A DNA stretch of 64,000 bases from Silene latifolia. Taxonomy: Eukaryota > Streptophyta > Magnoliopsida > Caryophyllales > Caryophyllaceae. Of this stretch, positions 60,761 to 64,000 are shown piece after piece. Under the pieces are notes generated by a model that was given only the letters and a program-made list of their open reading frames with translations, did not search any database and was not told the origin of the DNA. Both the position numbers and the translations under genes were made by a program. Within the stretch, counting starts at the first letter, position 1; each line of letters opens with the position of its first letter. The stretch spans positions 72,635,634 through 72,699,633 of the forward strand of contig NC_133537.1 of NCBI RefSeq assembly GCF_048544455.1, written 5' to 3'.

Positions 60761-61082
60761 GTTATTTTTTTGTTTTGTTTTAGTTTGGGTTTTTTTTTGT
60801 ATGAGTTTGGTTTTTTTTTTTAGAGAGGGTGGGAAGAAAATGAGAGAGAAAGAGTGAATGTGAGAAATGAGAGAGGATGAGTGAATGAGGAAGTGAGTTG
60901 GGAGATTAGAATGGTGGAAGAGTTGTACAAAATTAGGTGGAGTTGTACAGAATTAGTGAGGGAGATTAGGAAGGGAGATTTGTAGCCCTCCATTGAGATG
61001 TAATCTCATCCCTCCATCCCTTCCATCCAACGGCCCTTATAAGGACTTAGGGACTCATAAGATGTAGTGGCCTTATAAGAAC

Positions 61083-63257
<2,175 letters not shown>

Positions 63258-64000
63258 TGTAACACCCCCATACACTAAGTGCCTTACCAGGACCACCCAA
63301 TGCATGTGAATAATAACATCTCGGTTACCCGAGGCAATGTATATCAAATAGACAATAAAGAAACGTACTTTGTTAAGTAAGTTTAAAGCGATACATGTCC
63401 AATACCAAAACTGTTAAAGAAAATACAACTGTTTCCCAAAAATGTCAAACCAACTAGAGTAAATAAATGTTTAACGACACAGCAGAAGACTTCTAAACAT
63501 CTCGTGATGACTCAACCCAGCTATCCATGCGCGTCCATCTCATACCTGTTCAATAACTGCTCACCACCCCCGAATGGATCACCACAGTTTTCAAAACATT
63601 TAATCGGGGTCAGTTACTCATTACACAAAAACAATACAACAAAAACAATACAACAATCACCCAATCTCCATCATAACTCCACACATCTGACTACACACTA
63701 AAGTGTGTAGTCCTGCCAGAATACCCATCTCAACAAGTATTCCACACTGCCAGTGGGGGACCGCAGCCGTTCCCATCTAAGCCCCGCTCGTCTCATCCGA
63801 GCAATAACCCATGTTCCTTAATGTGCACATCCCCTCTGTGGCGGGTTCCACAGAGGGCGAATCAAGGGCGTGAAGCCACTCCCGAGAGTGACTCCACTCA
63901 GCCGAGGACGCACCTCGAGAACCACAGACAAACAATCACAACCAACCATACAATCAACAATCAACAATCACCAATTCCAATTCCAATACGATATGATAAA
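63258..64000 (+). mobile_element. Start of an LTR (TGTAACACCCCCATA type), incomplete
   Basis: TGTAACACCCCCATACACTA at 63258 is a start seen in many plant Ty3-gypsy LTRs. It contains the perfect hairpin CCCTCTGTGG-cgggtt-CCACAGAGGG (63831-63856) and further short inverted repeats (GCCACTCCCGAGAGTGACT). It runs out of the window. Superfamily and orientation are from the TG start only. Confidence 0.5.

Noticed and set aside
60232..60783. 183-codon Lys/Arg then Gly/Trp-rich frame
   Set aside because: Low-complexity G-rich repeats; frames on other phases are equally open.

Overview
This is nuclear DNA of a flowering plant, and almost all of it is nested transposable elements; I see no gene that looks intact and host-functional. 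A eudicot, probably of the order Caryophyllales, is suggested by the element families: a Tat/Retand-type Ty3-gypsy element with antisense ORFs and tandem repeats, a copia LTR starting TGTTGGAATATGTG, and an LTR starting TGTAACACCCCCATA. That assignment rests on memory of families, not on a search.

Layout. 1-2606 is part of a Tat-type LTR read on the minus strand, abutted by a 61-bp tandem repeat. 3506-10370 is a plus-strand Tat gag-pol (gag, protease, RT, two RNase H domains, integrase) broken by stops and frameshifts. It is followed by a doubled stem-loop, an antisense DUF7745-like ORF with its own TATA box, a second antisense spliced small ORF, and two tandem arrays. That element ends without a 3' LTR at about 16081, where it is fused to a tandem array of four ~2.15-kb units. 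Each unit holds the C-terminal exons of a Ulp1-like (C48) cysteine peptidase plus the first ~0.85 kb of a 2.4-kb Tat LTR. The rightmost unit runs into the full solo LTR (23769-26175, target duplication ACTCT). Removing the LTR and one ACTCT restores a 45-codon peptidase exon in frame. The remaining upstream exons of this transposon-borne gene run on the minus strand to about 31540, and the element ends at a terminal inverted repeat at 31758.

From 31759 to 63257 the window is a chain of TIR elements separated from each other only by (TA)n microsatellites, sometimes with (GA)n/(CT)n. Several carry fragments of host genes with remnants of splice sites: a PPR protein, ribosomal protein S14, a SINAT-type E3 ligase, an ERD2-like KDEL receptor and a phosphoinositide phospholipase C. 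Most are filled with a short word repeated many times and different in each element. The largest (34915-50825) also holds an 8.8-kb copia element (39273-48081, target duplication AAGTT) with near-identical LTRs, a broken gag and no recognisable pol, itself inside a small MITE. The window closes in the start of another LTR at 63258.

Best candidates for something new: the (TA)n daisy chain of gene-capturing TIR elements with private repeated words; the shared TIR that links one of them to the Ulp1-bearing element; the tandem amplification of a peptidase module with an LTR promoter; and a recurrent GCTCGCGCCT motif, often in a hairpin, in LTRs and antisense promoters.
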